Of a DNA stretch of 64,000 nt, positions 1 to 8,168 are shown piece by piece. The position numbers and the translations under genes were made by a program. The notes below the pieces were generated by a model. It was not told the origin of the DNA. It saw only the letters and a list, made by a program, of their open reading frames with translations, and searched no databases. Each line of letters opens with the position of its first letter. Within the stretch, counting starts at the first letter, position 1. The stretch lies in the NCBI GenBank assembly GCA_033764055.1, contig JANRJI010000129.1, forward strand, positions 104,937 to 168,936, given 5' to 3'. Source of the DNA: Ga0077555 sp033764055. Its GTDB lineage: Bacteria; Pseudomonadota; Alphaproteobacteria; Rhizobiales; Hyphomicrobiaceae.

Positions 1-1115
1 TGTGGACCGACCTGATGATCACCGTCGAGCGGTTCTGGCAGGGGGACCGCAACGCGCGCATCCGGCTCGACAAGGAGCCGTGGGGTCCGACCAAGATCCT
101 CAAGAAGGGGATGACGCACCTCTCCTGGCTGTCGATCGGCCTCCTGACGGGAGGGGCCCTCGTGTTCTATTTCCGCGACGCGCCGACGCTCGCCGTCGAG
201 CTCGTCACTGGCAAGGCGCCTGCGATCGCCTATCTGTTCCTCGGCATCTTCACGGTCACGACCTACCTGCTCGGCGGCATCGCCCGCGAGCAGGTCTGCA
301 TCTACATGTGCCCCTGGCCGCGCATCCAGGGCGCCATGACCGACCGCTATACGCTGCTCGTCAGCTACAAGCCGGAGCGTGGTGAGCCCCGGGGCCCGGT
401 GCGGAAGGGAAAGGACGGACTGGTCGACTGGTCGGCGCGAGGCGACTGCATCGATTGCAAGGCCTGCGTCGCGGTCTGCCCGACGGGCATCGACATTCGC
501 GACGGCTCACAGCTCGAATGCATCCAATGTGCGCTCTGTATCGACGCATGCGACGAGATCATGGACAAGATCGGTCGTCCACGGGGCCTGATCGCCTACG
601 AGACGGTCGCCAAGCAGGAGGCCGCGGCCAAGGGCCAGCATGAGCCGCACAGGTTCGTGCGCCCCCGCACGATGCTCTATGCTGGCGTGCTGGCGCTCGT
701 CGGCATCGTCATGCTCGTCGCCTGGTTCAATCGCACCACTCTCGAGGTCAATGTGCTGCGTGACCGGAATCCTCCGTTCGTGCGGCTGTCGGATGGCGGC
801 GTACGCAACGGTTTCACGGTCAAGATTCTGAATAAGCTGCACGATCCACACGACTACACGCTCGCAGCCGTCGGCCTAGCCGGAGCGAGCCTGCGCATTG
901 TCGGCTTCGAGGGCGAGACCGCGCCGAGGATCAAGGTTGCGACCGATGCCTTGCGCGAGCTGCGCGTGCTGATCAGCGTGTCGCGGGACGAGCTCGCCAA
1001 GCTCGCAGGCAACGGCTCGACGGACTTCGACATCGTCGTGAAGGACACTGCGACCGGCGCCGAGAAAAAGCGCCGCACGAGTTTCCAATATGCACCTCTC
1101 GGGGCTGGACAATGA
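1..1115 (+). CDS. ccoG: Cytochrome c oxidase accessory protein CcoG (FixG/RdxA), 5'-truncated by window edge
   Basis: Membrane-bound polyferredoxin needed for assembly of the cbb3-type oxidase, thought to act in copper delivery or reduction. The frame is open to the left edge, so the N-terminus lies outside the window. Visible parts are a transmembrane region, the family motif REQVCIYMCPWPRIQGA, two 4Fe-4S clusters (CIDCKACVAVCP and CIQCALCIDAC), another membrane segment near nt 680-730, and a C-terminal periplasmic Ig-like domain. The stop overlaps the next gene (fixH) by four bases, and fixI and fixS follow, which is the standard ccoGHIS order. The ccoNOQP structural genes would be expected just upstream. 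Confidence 0.95.
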   Translation, partial: WTDLMITVERFWQGDRNARIRLDKEPWGPTKILKKGMTHLSWLSIGLLTGGALVFYFRDAPTLAVELVTGKAPAIAYLFLGIFTVTTYLLGGIAREQVCIYMCPWPRIQGAMTDRYTLLVSYKPERGEPRGPVRKGKDGLVDWSARGDCIDCKACVAVCPTGIDIRDGSQLECIQCALCIDACDEIMDKIGRPRGLIAYETVAKQEAAAKGQHEPHRFVRPRTMLYAGVLALVGIVMLVAWFNRTTLEVNVLRDRNPPFVRLSDGGVRNGFTVKILNKLHDPHDYTLAAVGLAGASLRIVGFEGETAPRIKVATDALRELRVLISVSRDELAKLAGNGSTDFDIVVKDTATGAEKKRRTSFQYAPLGAGQ

Positions 1116-1630
1116 TCATGCGAGCCACTGTGCCGAGCGACGGCCGAGGCCGGAAGGAGATGACGGGACGCCACGTCCTTCTCATCCTCGTGGCGTTTTT
1201 CGGCGTCGTATTCGCGGTCAACGGCGTGTTCCTGACGAAAGCCTTGTTCACCTACACGGGGGTGGTCTCGCAGGAGCCTTACGTGAAGGGGCTCCAGTAC
1301 AACGCCCGGATCGCAGCTGGCGAGCGGCAGGCAAAGCTTGGTTGGCACGATGCCGCGAGCGTGAGTATCGACGGCGCCATTGCGGCGACGCTGATCGATC
1401 CCGACGGTCGCCCGGTGCGCAACCTGGTGCTGGAAGGCACCATCGGTCGGGCCGCGACGAGCCGGCTCGACCGGACCGTCACGCTGCGTGAGACCGAGCC
1501 TGGCCGCTATGTGGCGAGCGTCGGTCCGCTCGAGACGGGCACATGGGTCCTTTCTCTCGAGGCCAGGGGGGCCGATTGGGGAGCCGAGCCTGTCTATCGC
1601 ATGAGGAGGCGCATATGGGTGAAGCAGTAG
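1112..1630 (+). CDS. fixH: FixH/CcoH family protein
   Basis: Single-pass membrane protein (172 aa) required for maturation of cbb3 cytochrome oxidase, thought to work with the CcoI copper pump. After a short basic N-terminus the membrane anchor is visible (HVLLILVAFFGVVFAVNG), followed by a periplasmic domain with the YNARIAAGERQAKLGW stretch typical of FixH. The start at 1112 gives an ATGA overlap with ccoG. Later ATGs at 1118 and 1160 are possible; the one at 1160 has AAGGAG directly against it, too close to act as its ribosome-binding site. The 3' end overlaps fixI by 16 bases. Confidence 0.92.
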   Translation: MIMRATVPSDGRGRKEMTGRHVLLILVAFFGVVFAVNGVFLTKALFTYTGVVSQEPYVKGLQYNARIAAGERQAKLGWHDAASVSIDGAIAATLIDPDGRPVRNLVLEGTIGRAATSRLDRTVTLRETEPGRYVASVGPLETGTWVLSLEARGADWGAEPVYRMRRRIWVKQ

Positions 1631-3828
1631 CCCTCGAAGGGCTCGGGTCGCGCGCCTCGCCGCCCGTCGGAGGGACCGTGGCTCCGGCGACCCGCCACAT
1701 GACGACGCTGGTCGTCGAGAACATGCATTGTGGCGGATGCATCCGCACGGTCGAGCGCACGCTAGGTGAGCAGGCCGATGTCGTCGGCGCGCGTGCCAAC
1801 CTGTCGACGCGTCGTGTGACCGTCGAGACCGTCGGTCCGCTGGCGAGCGAGGAGAAGCTGGTCGCAGCGCTCGCCGCCAAGGGTTTCAAGGCGACGCGGC
1901 TCGCCGACGAGCGGCCTGCCGACGAGGAGGAGCGTCAGCGCGACTTCCTGCGCCGACTCGGCGTCGCGGGCTTTGCGGCCGCCAACATCATGCTGATGTC
2001 GGTGGCGGTGTGGTCGGGACAGGCACAGGACATGCCGGCATCGATGATGTCGCTGTTCCACTGGCTTTCGGCGCTGGTCGCCATTCCGGCCGTGGCCTAT
2101 GCGGGCCAGCCGTTCTTCGGCTCTGCCCGGCGGGCGCTCGCGGCGGGCCGTCTCAACATGGACGTGCCGATCTCGCTCGGGGTGCTGCTGGCCACGGGCA
2201 TGAGCCTCTGGCAGACGGCGGCAGGCCACCACCACGTCTATTTCGACGCGGCCGTGACGCTGCTGTTCTTCCTGCTGATCGGCCGGGCCCTCGACAGCCG
2301 CATGCGGGCACAGGCGGCAAGCGCTGCTCAGAATCTCCTCGGCGCCAGGGCGACGGCGGCGACGATCATCCATCCTGACGGCCGCGCCGAGCGGATCGCG
2401 ACGCGGGCGATCGAGCCCGGTATGCGGGTGCTGGTCGCGGCCGGAGAGCGGGTGCCGATCGATGCCCGCGTCGCCAGCGGCCACGGCGCCATCGACGAGA
2501 GTCTCATCACTGGCGAGACGCGTCCGCGCATGGTGGCTGGCGGAGATCAGCTCTACGCCGGCACGATCAATCTGTCCGCACCCATCGAGGCGGTGGCGAC
2601 GTCCGCAGAGGACGCGACTCTACTCGCCGAGATCGGTCGCCTGATGTCTGCTGCAGAGCAGGCCAAGAGCCGCTACGTGCGGCTCGCCGATCGGGCGGCC
2701 CAGATCTATGCGCCAGCCGTGCACGTCCTCGGCCTTGCGACGTTCCTCGGCTGGATCGGTCTCGGCCACGGCTGGGAGCCCGCGTTGACGGCTGCCATTG
2801 CCGTACTCATTATCACGTGCCCCTGTGCGCTGGCGCTGGCCGTTCCGGTGACGCAGGTGGTGGCGTCGGGCCGGCTCTTCCGGCGCGGCATCATCGTCAA
2901 GGCCGCTGACGGACTGGAGCGGTTGGCCTCCATCGATACGGTGGTGCTCGACAAGACCGGCACGCTGACACGCGGCGAGCCGCGGATCGTCGATGGCGGT
3001 CGCATCGACGATGCCACGCTCGCGCTGGCGGCGTCGCTCGCGATCGGCAGCCGGCATCCCTATGCCAGGGCCGTCGTCGTGGCAGCCAGAGATCGCGGGC
3101 TCGCCGTCGCGCCTGCAGCTGGCGTCACCGAGGTGGGCGGTGCAGGCCTGATCGCAGAGATGGACGGTCACGAGGTCAGGCTCGGCTCGGGACGGCACTG
3201 CGGCATCACCGATGCAGACGCCAATGCTGCGACACTTTGGCTTCGGATTGCCGGCCGGCAGCCACTCGCCTTGCACTTCGCCGACGAGTTGCGACCAGAC
3301 GCCCGCGAGGTGGTGGCGGCACTGAAGGCGCGCGGACTCGCGGTCGAGATCCTTTCCGGCGACCGGGCCGACGCCGTGGCAGAAGCCGCCGGCGACGTTG
3401 GCATCACCGAATGGCGCGCCGCGCAGCGTCCTGACGAGAAGATCGCTCGTATCGAGGCGCTCGCCGCCAGGGGGCGGAAGGTGCTGATGGTTGGGGACGG
3501 GCTCAACGACGCCCCGGCGCTGGCAGCGGGCCATGCATCCCTCTCGCCGTCGACGGCGGCCGACATCAGCCAGACGGCGGCCGATGCCGTGTTCCAGGGC
3601 GAGGCGCTGGCGCCGATCATCGAGACCTTGGCCGTGGCGAGAGCCAGCGAGCGACGCTCGCTCGAGAACCTCGCGATTGCCGTCGGGTACAATATCCTGT
3701 TCGTCCCGCTCGCCATGACGGGCAGGCTGACGCCGTTGATCGCGGCCATCGCCATGTCGGCGTCGTCGATCGCCGTGACGGCCAATGCGCTCAGAGTGCA
3801 TTGGGCAAAGGGAGGACGTACGTCATGA
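1615..3828 (+). CDS. fixI: Copper-exporting P-type ATPase FixI/CcoI
   Basis: P1B-type ATPase that moves copper to the periplasmic side for insertion into cbb3 oxidase. The 737-residue product has an N-terminal heavy-metal-associated domain with CGGC (Cys39/Cys42), membrane helices, the metal-site CPC in the membrane (Cys402-Pro-Cys404), the phosphorylation motif DKTGTLT (Asp446) and the hinge motif GDGLNDAP (Asp628). I chose the ATG at 1615, not the upstream in-frame codon at 1543, because GAGGAGG lies a few bases before it and the longer form adds 24 unconserved residues inside fixH. The stop overlaps the start of fixS. Confidence 0.96.
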   Translation: MGEAVALEGLGSRASPPVGGTVAPATRHMTTLVVENMHCGGCIRTVERTLGEQADVVGARANLSTRRVTVETVGPLASEEKLVAALAAKGFKATRLADERPADEEERQRDFLRRLGVAGFAAANIMLMSVAVWSGQAQDMPASMMSLFHWLSALVAIPAVAYAGQPFFGSARRALAAGRLNMDVPISLGVLLATGMSLWQTAAGHHHVYFDAAVTLLFFLLIGRALDSRMRAQAASAAQNLLGARATAATIIHPDGRAERIATRAIEPGMRVLVAAGERVPIDARVASGHGAIDESLITGETRPRMVAGGDQLYAGTINLSAPIEAVATSAEDATLLAEIGRLMSAAEQAKSRYVRLADRAAQIYAPAVHVLGLATFLGWIGLGHGWEPALTAAIAVLIITCPCALALAVPVTQVVASGRLFRRGIIVKAADGLERLASIDTVVLDKTGTLTRGEPRIVDGGRIDDATLALAASLAIGSRHPYARAVVVAARDRGLAVAPAAGVTEVGGAGLIAEMDGHEVRLGSGRHCGITDADANAATLWLRIAGRQPLALHFADELRPDAREVVAALKARGLAVEILSGDRADAVAEAAGDVGITEWRAAQRPDEKIARIEALAARGRKVLMVGDGLNDAPALAAGHASLSPSTAADISQTAADAVFQGEALAPIIETLAVARASERRSLENLAIAVGYNILFVPLAMTGRLTPLIAAIAMSASSIAVTANALRVHWAKGGRTS

Positions 3829-4007
3829 CGGCACTTGCCTGGCTTGTTCCTGTCGCTCTTGGTCTCGGGGCGCTGGGGCTGGCTGCATTCATGTGGTGCC
3901 TGCGCAGCGGGCAATACGACGATCTCGAAGGGGCGGCGTGGCGCGCGCTCGATGACGAGGTCGATGCCGGGCCTGCTCCGACCCGGCGCAACGCCAAAGG
4001 GGGATGA
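3825..4007 (+). CDS. fixS: cbb3-type oxidase assembly protein CcoS/FixS
   Basis: Small membrane protein (60 aa) of the ccoGHIS assembly set, needed for cofactor insertion into the cbb3 oxidase. One transmembrane helix (about residues 4-26) is followed by the FixS signature MWCLRSGQYDDLEGAAWRAL. The ATG at 3825 overlaps the fixI stop (ATGA), with GGGAGGA about eight bases upstream. An in-frame codon at 3801 would give an eight-residue extension inside fixI and is less likely. Confidence 0.94.
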   Translation: MTALAWLVPVALGLGALGLAAFMWCLRSGQYDDLEGAAWRALDDEVDAGPAPTRRNAKGG

Positions 4008-4011
4008 GGCC

Positions 4012-4836
4012 ATGGCCGACGCGCGGGGAGGCGGGAACCGTGGGCTGGCCGCAGCCTGGGACCCCGACGGGGTTGCGGTCCCGCACCGCGTACCCTTCGA
4101 TGCGCCGTGGATGTGGCTGGCGGCGGGCTGGCGCGATCTCTGGGCTGCACCCGCCGTTGGCCTGACCTACGGGTTGGCCTTCGCCGGCGGCGCCGCCGCG
4201 CTCGCGCTCGGCCTTTGGAGCCGCGGCGCGCAGGCGCTGTTTCCGGCATTCGCGGGCGGCTTTTTTCTGATCGCACCCTTTCTCGCCATGGGGCTCTACG
4301 ACGCGAGCCGGCGCCTCGCCGGCGGTGAGCCGGTCTCGCTCGCCAGCGCCGCAGGCGCGGGGCTGGCGGCGAAAGGCCAGATCGCGTTCTTCGGCGTCGT
4401 GCTGATGATCGTCTTCCTGGTCTGGCTCGAGCTGGCGTTCATGCTGCTCATGCTATTCATGGGCGGGCAGGGCCTGCCCCCGGCGAGCGAGTTCCTGCCG
4501 ACGCTGCTGTTCACCGGGCCAGGGCTCGGATTGCTGATCGTGGGGTCGATTGTCGGTGGCTGCCTCGCCACGCTCGTGTTCGCCATGTCGGCTGTGGCCG
4601 TGCCGATGCTGCTGGTCGAGCGCGTCGATGCCGTAACCGCGATCAGATCGAGCATCGCGGCAGTCGCTGCCAACCCGAAGCCGATGGCGCTTTGGGCGGC
4701 TCTGATCGCGGTGATGATCGCGGCGGGCTTCGTCACGCTGCTGGCCGGGCTGGTGCTGGCGTTCCCGCTGATCGGGCATGCGACGTGGCACGCCTACTGT
4801 CACATCCGCAACGGTGTCGCGCCGCCGATCGCCTGA
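4012..4836 (+). CDS. DUF2189 family integral membrane protein
   Basis: Predicted polytopic inner-membrane protein (274 aa) of the DUF2189 family, function unknown. After a short polar N-terminus ending in PHRVPFDAPWMWL there are about six hydrophobic segments (for example TYGLAFAGGAAALALGL and GFFLIAPFLAMGLYDASRRL), with a conserved small-residue and YDASRR-like region. It starts five bases after fixS and is probably co-transcribed with the cbb3 assembly genes; DUF2189 genes often occur beside respiratory oxidase genes in alphaproteobacteria, which suggests but does not prove a link. The ATG at 4012 has GGGGGATGAGG just upstream. Confidence 0.85.
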   Translation: MADARGGGNRGLAAAWDPDGVAVPHRVPFDAPWMWLAAGWRDLWAAPAVGLTYGLAFAGGAAALALGLWSRGAQALFPAFAGGFFLIAPFLAMGLYDASRRLAGGEPVSLASAAGAGLAAKGQIAFFGVVLMIVFLVWLELAFMLLMLFMGGQGLPPASEFLPTLLFTGPGLGLLIVGSIVGGCLATLVFAMSAVAVPMLLVERVDAVTAIRSSIAAVAANPKPMALWAALIAVMIAAGFVTLLAGLVLAFPLIGHATWHAYCHIRNGVAPPIA

Positions 4837-5069
4837 TTCGCACAAGTGCGGACTCGGCCCACAGAGGCTTGGACCCGTCGCAGGGCCATGGTCCACGAGC
4901 GTGGCGTCGAGCCAGGCCTCTTCGGCTCGGGGTTGGAATGCGTCGATCGCCGGCCCGCGCTTGGCGGCTCCGGGGCGTGGCGCTCAGCCTGCTACTGCAA
5001 CCTATTTTCGACAGCCTCGACCACCGGGCAGATTGCGGGCGTCGGTGCGGTGGCCCCGGGCATTGGACC
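4837..5069. other. Intergenic region between convergent genes
   Basis: About 230 bases between the DUF2189 gene and the opposite-strand small membrane protein. The readable frames here have no recognisable protein character and no strong terminator hairpin was seen. Confidence 0.5.
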
Positions 5070-5372
5070 CTACTTCGGATAGGGCCCCAACAGCCGAAGG
5101 ATCAGAAACAATACGACGGCGCTGGCAAAAAATCCGACACTCGCGCCGACACTCGGGTCCGCGAACAGCAGCATGGCACCCTTCATGGTGGAGGCGACTG
5201 CGATGAGGATGACGCTGACGGCGGCCCAGGAGGTGACTGAAGCCATCCAGTCGGAAGAAGGCCCTGTCGGCTTGCTCGAACCGGATTCTCTGCCGGCGCG
5301 TCGTTTGAGCAGGGCCGCGCCCACTGCCCAAAACGCGAGGCTGATGCAAAGCAAGACGATGATGGGCTCCAT
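5070..5372 (-). CDS. Small hypothetical membrane protein
   Basis: Predicted 100-residue protein with three hydrophobic segments: IIVLLCISLAFWAVGAALL at the N-terminus, SVTSWAAVSVILIAVAST in the middle, and SVGFFASAVVLFLILRLL at the end. The segments are joined by a basic Ser/Gly-rich loop. I recognise no family. The membrane-protein pattern and ATG start support it being real, but no strong ribosome-binding site was confirmed. It lies between convergent and divergent neighbours, so it is probably transcribed alone or read through towards the end of the DUF2189 gene. Confidence 0.55.
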   Translation of the reverse strand: MEPIIVLLCISLAFWAVGAALLKRRAGRESGSSKPTGPSSDWMASVTSWAAVSVILIAVASTMKGAMLLFADPSVGASVGFFASAVVLFLILRLLGPYPK

Positions 5373-5558
5373 GGCAGGTCTCGGCTCACGCGGCAGTGTG
5401 GAACCGATGCCCAGAGCAGTGCCGCAATTGCCGGCACATGGTAGATAATTGATGTCGGGCCCTTACGTAGAGTCGCCACTCACACCCGTAAATTGCACAT
5501 AAATGTTGGCGTCTCCCGACGCCACACGCTCGGTCGCGGCGCAGTCGGGCCGAGCCGA

Positions 5559-6272
5559 TCAGGTGCCGGCATGCTGATCCCGCGGGGCGGCAAGTCGATA
5601 GCCGACACCGAGCTCGGTAAGGAGTATGGCCGGTTGCGTCGGGTTGACTTCGATCTTTTTCCGGATCTTCCGAACGAGTATTCGCAGATAGTGGGCGGCG
5701 TCGATATGGGCAGCGCCCCAGATCTCGCGCAGCAGATGCTGGTGCGTCACCACCTTGCCGGCATGCTGGGCGAGGATCTGCAGCAGGCGGAACTCCTTCG
5801 GCGTCAATTGAATGCGGACGCCCTGGCGCTCCACGATGCGGTGGGCCAGATCGATGGAGAGGGGGCCGACGCCGACGATAGGCTGCAGCACGCTTGCCGG
5901 TGATTTTCGCCGCAGTGCCGCGCGTGTCCGCGCAAGCAGCTCGGCCATGCCGAACGGCTTGACGACATAGTCATCGGCGCCGGTGTCGAGCAGGCGCACC
6001 TTCTCGTCCTCGTGTGAGCGGACGGACAGCACGATCATCGGAACCGTCGACCACGAGCGCACGCGCTCCACCACATGGCTGCCATCCTTGTCGGGGAGGC
6101 CCAGATCGACGATGATGAGATCGAAAGGGCGCAAGGTCGCGAGCCTCACGCCGGCCGCGGCCGTCTCCGCCTCGTGCACTTGGAAGCCGTCCAGCTCGAA
6201 GCCGGCACGCAGGAACCGGCGCATCTGCGGCTCGTCCTCGACAACGAGCACATTCGGCGCAGGGCTAGTCAT
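5559..6272 (-). CDS. OmpR/KdpE-family response regulator
   Basis: Cytoplasmic DNA-binding response regulator (237 aa) most similar to KdpE. The receiver domain (about 1-120) has the acidic pair VEDE (12-14), the phosphoacceptor Asp56 in IIVDLGLP, and Lys105 in DYVVKPFG. The C-terminal winged helix (about 130-230) contains RIQLTPKEFRLLQIL and HYLRILVRKIRKKIE, both typical of KdpE. The gene overlaps the 3' end of the upstream histidine kinase by eight bases, so the two are translationally coupled. No kdpFABC potassium pump is present within several kilobases, so the target regulon is unknown; the divergent TAXI/TRAP operon is the nearest candidate. Confidence 0.9.
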   Translation of the reverse strand: MTSPAPNVLVVEDEPQMRRFLRAGFELDGFQVHEAETAAAGVRLATLRPFDLIIVDLGLPDKDGSHVVERVRSWSTVPMIVLSVRSHEDEKVRLLDTGADDYVVKPFGMAELLARTRAALRRKSPASVLQPIVGVGPLSIDLAHRIVERQGVRIQLTPKEFRLLQILAQHAGKVVTHQHLLREIWGAAHIDAAHYLRILVRKIRKKIEVNPTQPAILLTELGVGYRLAAPRDQHAGT

Positions 6273-7854
6273 CCTGGCCTCCAGGAAGTCTCATCTCGTC
6301 CTCCGTTGCCGCAGGCAGTTGAATAGTGACACAGGTTCCGGGCTGCGTCGCGCGCGGGGCGATCGAGATGCGCCCCTCGCAGGCTCCTATGAATGAGCTC
6401 GCAATCCACAAGCCAAGCCCGCTGCCACGTGTCGTATCGCGAACCCGGGCGCCCCGGTAGAACTTCTCGAACAGCCGCAACCGCTCCGCCTCGTCCAGGC
6501 CCAGGCCTTCATCGTCCACGGCAATCGCAACCATGTTACCTTCGCGCCGCGCGGATATTGAGATATTGGTGCCGGGCTCCGAGTAGCGCGCGGCATTGTC
6601 GAGCAGCAGTCCGAGGGCTTCACGTGCCAGTTGCGGGTCGGCATGGACGAAGGGCAGATCATCCCCGAGGTCCAACGAGACCCGGTGGCCGACCATCTCG
6701 CGTCGCTTTGCCTCGACAGCTGCGTTGATCAGGTCGCTCGGCTCGATCAGGACCGGCTGAGGCTTGACGCCTGCAGCGCTGAGCATCGCCGCATCGAGCA
6801 TCTTCTGAATGTCGCCGTTGAGGCGCTCCGTCTCACTGACGATGATCCTGGCGAGAGAGGCGAGGCGCGGATCCTGGGCCACGGGCTCGGCGGCGGCGAG
6901 AATGGACGCCGAGCCCATGATCGATGCAAGGGGCGTGCGCAGACCGTGCGATGTCGAGCCGATGACGGCATCGCGCAGCGACGCCGATTGGCGCCGGTAC
7001 TCGGCCTCGGCGACAGTGGTCTCGATATCCAGCCTCTCGAGAGTGGCGATGGCATCGTCCAGAAGCCGGTCTACGCGCTGGCGGACAGCCCCCAGCTCGA
7101 TGGCGGCAACCGTGCCGAGGTCGACCAGGAAATAGCCGGAGGGCCCGGGTATCCGCGGAAACGGGCGCAGCAGCCAATGCGAATGGGAGCTCTCGTCGGA
7201 AACCACCATGCTGCCCGCGGCCGGTTCGCGTCCGGCCTGCCGGATCGCCGCGGCTACGGCCGCCGGCACATCGTCGAGCGTTGTCCCCATCGTCCCACTG
7301 GCCGAGCCTTCGGTGCGCAAAATCGACACCTTGCCCCCGAGCAGTGTCGTGACGTGCTCCTGAATGGCTGCAAAGATCTCTTCCGGAGCACTGGCGGCTG
7401 ACAGCCTGCGCGAGAATGCGTAAAGCATCTCCAGCTCTCGCGTCCGCTGCTCGGCGATTGCGGCGGTCGATCGTGCGACGGAGGACAGGTGGCTGGTGAT
7501 AGCCGCAACGGTGGTGAAGATCATCAGAGCCATCACATCCTGCGGATTGAGCACGCGCAGGCTGTAGATCGGGTGATATATGAAGAAGGCAGACGTGGCG
7601 GTGCCGGACAGTGCGGCGGTGAGAGCGCTGGTCATGCCATAGCGGTTGGCGGCGATAACGACCGGGATCAGGTAGACGATGCTCGCGTCGTTGACGTCCA
7701 GCGTAACATGGACTGCGATGACGGCTGGCGTGAACGCCAGTGCCGTGAGCAAGCCGAGCAGCGCATGCCAGAGATGGCGGCGCCACGGCACGTCGCTGCT
7801 CCCCTGACCGGCAGGCTGATCGAGCGACATCGAGTTGCCGGCAGCTATGCGCAT
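6265..7854 (-). CDS. KdpD-like sensor histidine kinase lacking the KdpD N-terminal and Usp domains
   Basis: Membrane sensor kinase (529 aa). About residues 30-125 form the DUF4118 four-helix membrane region seen in KdpD (ASIVYLIPVVIAANRYG). A linker/GAF-like region follows, then the dimerisation helix with phosphoacceptor His303 (STSHGLRTPLAS), the N-box Asn420 (LLLDNAARYS), DDEGLG and GSGLGL. Classical KdpD is about 900 aa and carries an N-terminal KdpD domain plus a universal-stress domain; both are absent, and no kdp pump genes are nearby. The H-box has Gly where KdpD usually has Asp or Glu after His. The ATG at 7854 was used; Met at 7830 is an alternative. Confidence 0.88.
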   Translation of the reverse strand: MRIAAGNSMSLDQPAGQGSSDVPWRRHLWHALLGLLTALAFTPAVIAVHVTLDVNDASIVYLIPVVIAANRYGMTSALTAALSGTATSAFFIYHPIYSLRVLNPQDVMALMIFTTVAAITSHLSSVARSTAAIAEQRTRELEMLYAFSRRLSAASAPEEIFAAIQEHVTTLLGGKVSILRTEGSASGTMGTTLDDVPAAVAAAIRQAGREPAAGSMVVSDESSHSHWLLRPFPRIPGPSGYFLVDLGTVAAIELGAVRQRVDRLLDDAIATLERLDIETTVAEAEYRRQSASLRDAVIGSTSHGLRTPLASIMGSASILAAAEPVAQDPRLASLARIIVSETERLNGDIQKMLDAAMLSAAGVKPQPVLIEPSDLINAAVEAKRREMVGHRVSLDLGDDLPFVHADPQLAREALGLLLDNAARYSEPGTNISISARREGNMVAIAVDDEGLGLDEAERLRLFEKFYRGARVRDTTRGSGLGLWIASSFIGACEGRISIAPRATQPGTCVTIQLPAATEDEMRLPGGQDD

Positions 7855-8168
7855 GGCTGAAGCAAGGTCCTCCGCCTACCACACGGGGTGCGCGGACGGC
7901 CGCGCCGGCAGACATTTTCGTTACGTTTTAAAGATAGCAGCATGCCAGGGGGCCAGCGAGCCCGGGATATGTCCGCAGCGACGCAGCCTGGCGCGTGCAG
8001 GTTGCGCGTTGCCTTCGCAAGCCGGCGATTTACTCGCGTAACGGTAGCACGCTAGCCTCGCTAAGGGCGGGTGATGGCTTGCCGTCGCCAAAGCAGGCGT
8101 CCGGCGGATCGGTCCGCGAGCGCAAAGCCGTCACGCATGTGGCTCCATCAAACCGAAGGAAACAGCGA
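7855..8168. promoter_or_regulatory. Divergent intergenic region between the KdpD-like kinase and the first TAXI gene
   Basis: This stretch of about 310 bases separates two divergent operons and must hold promoters for both. It contains a short A/T-rich patch near 7918-7940 but no match I would call confidently as a -35/-10 pair or KdpE site. GAAGGA at 8155-8160 is the ribosome-binding site of the first TAXI gene. Confidence 0.4.

Noticed and set aside
1543..1614. Upstream start for fixI
   Set aside because: It adds 24 unconserved residues inside fixH, while ATG 1615 has a strong ribosome-binding site.
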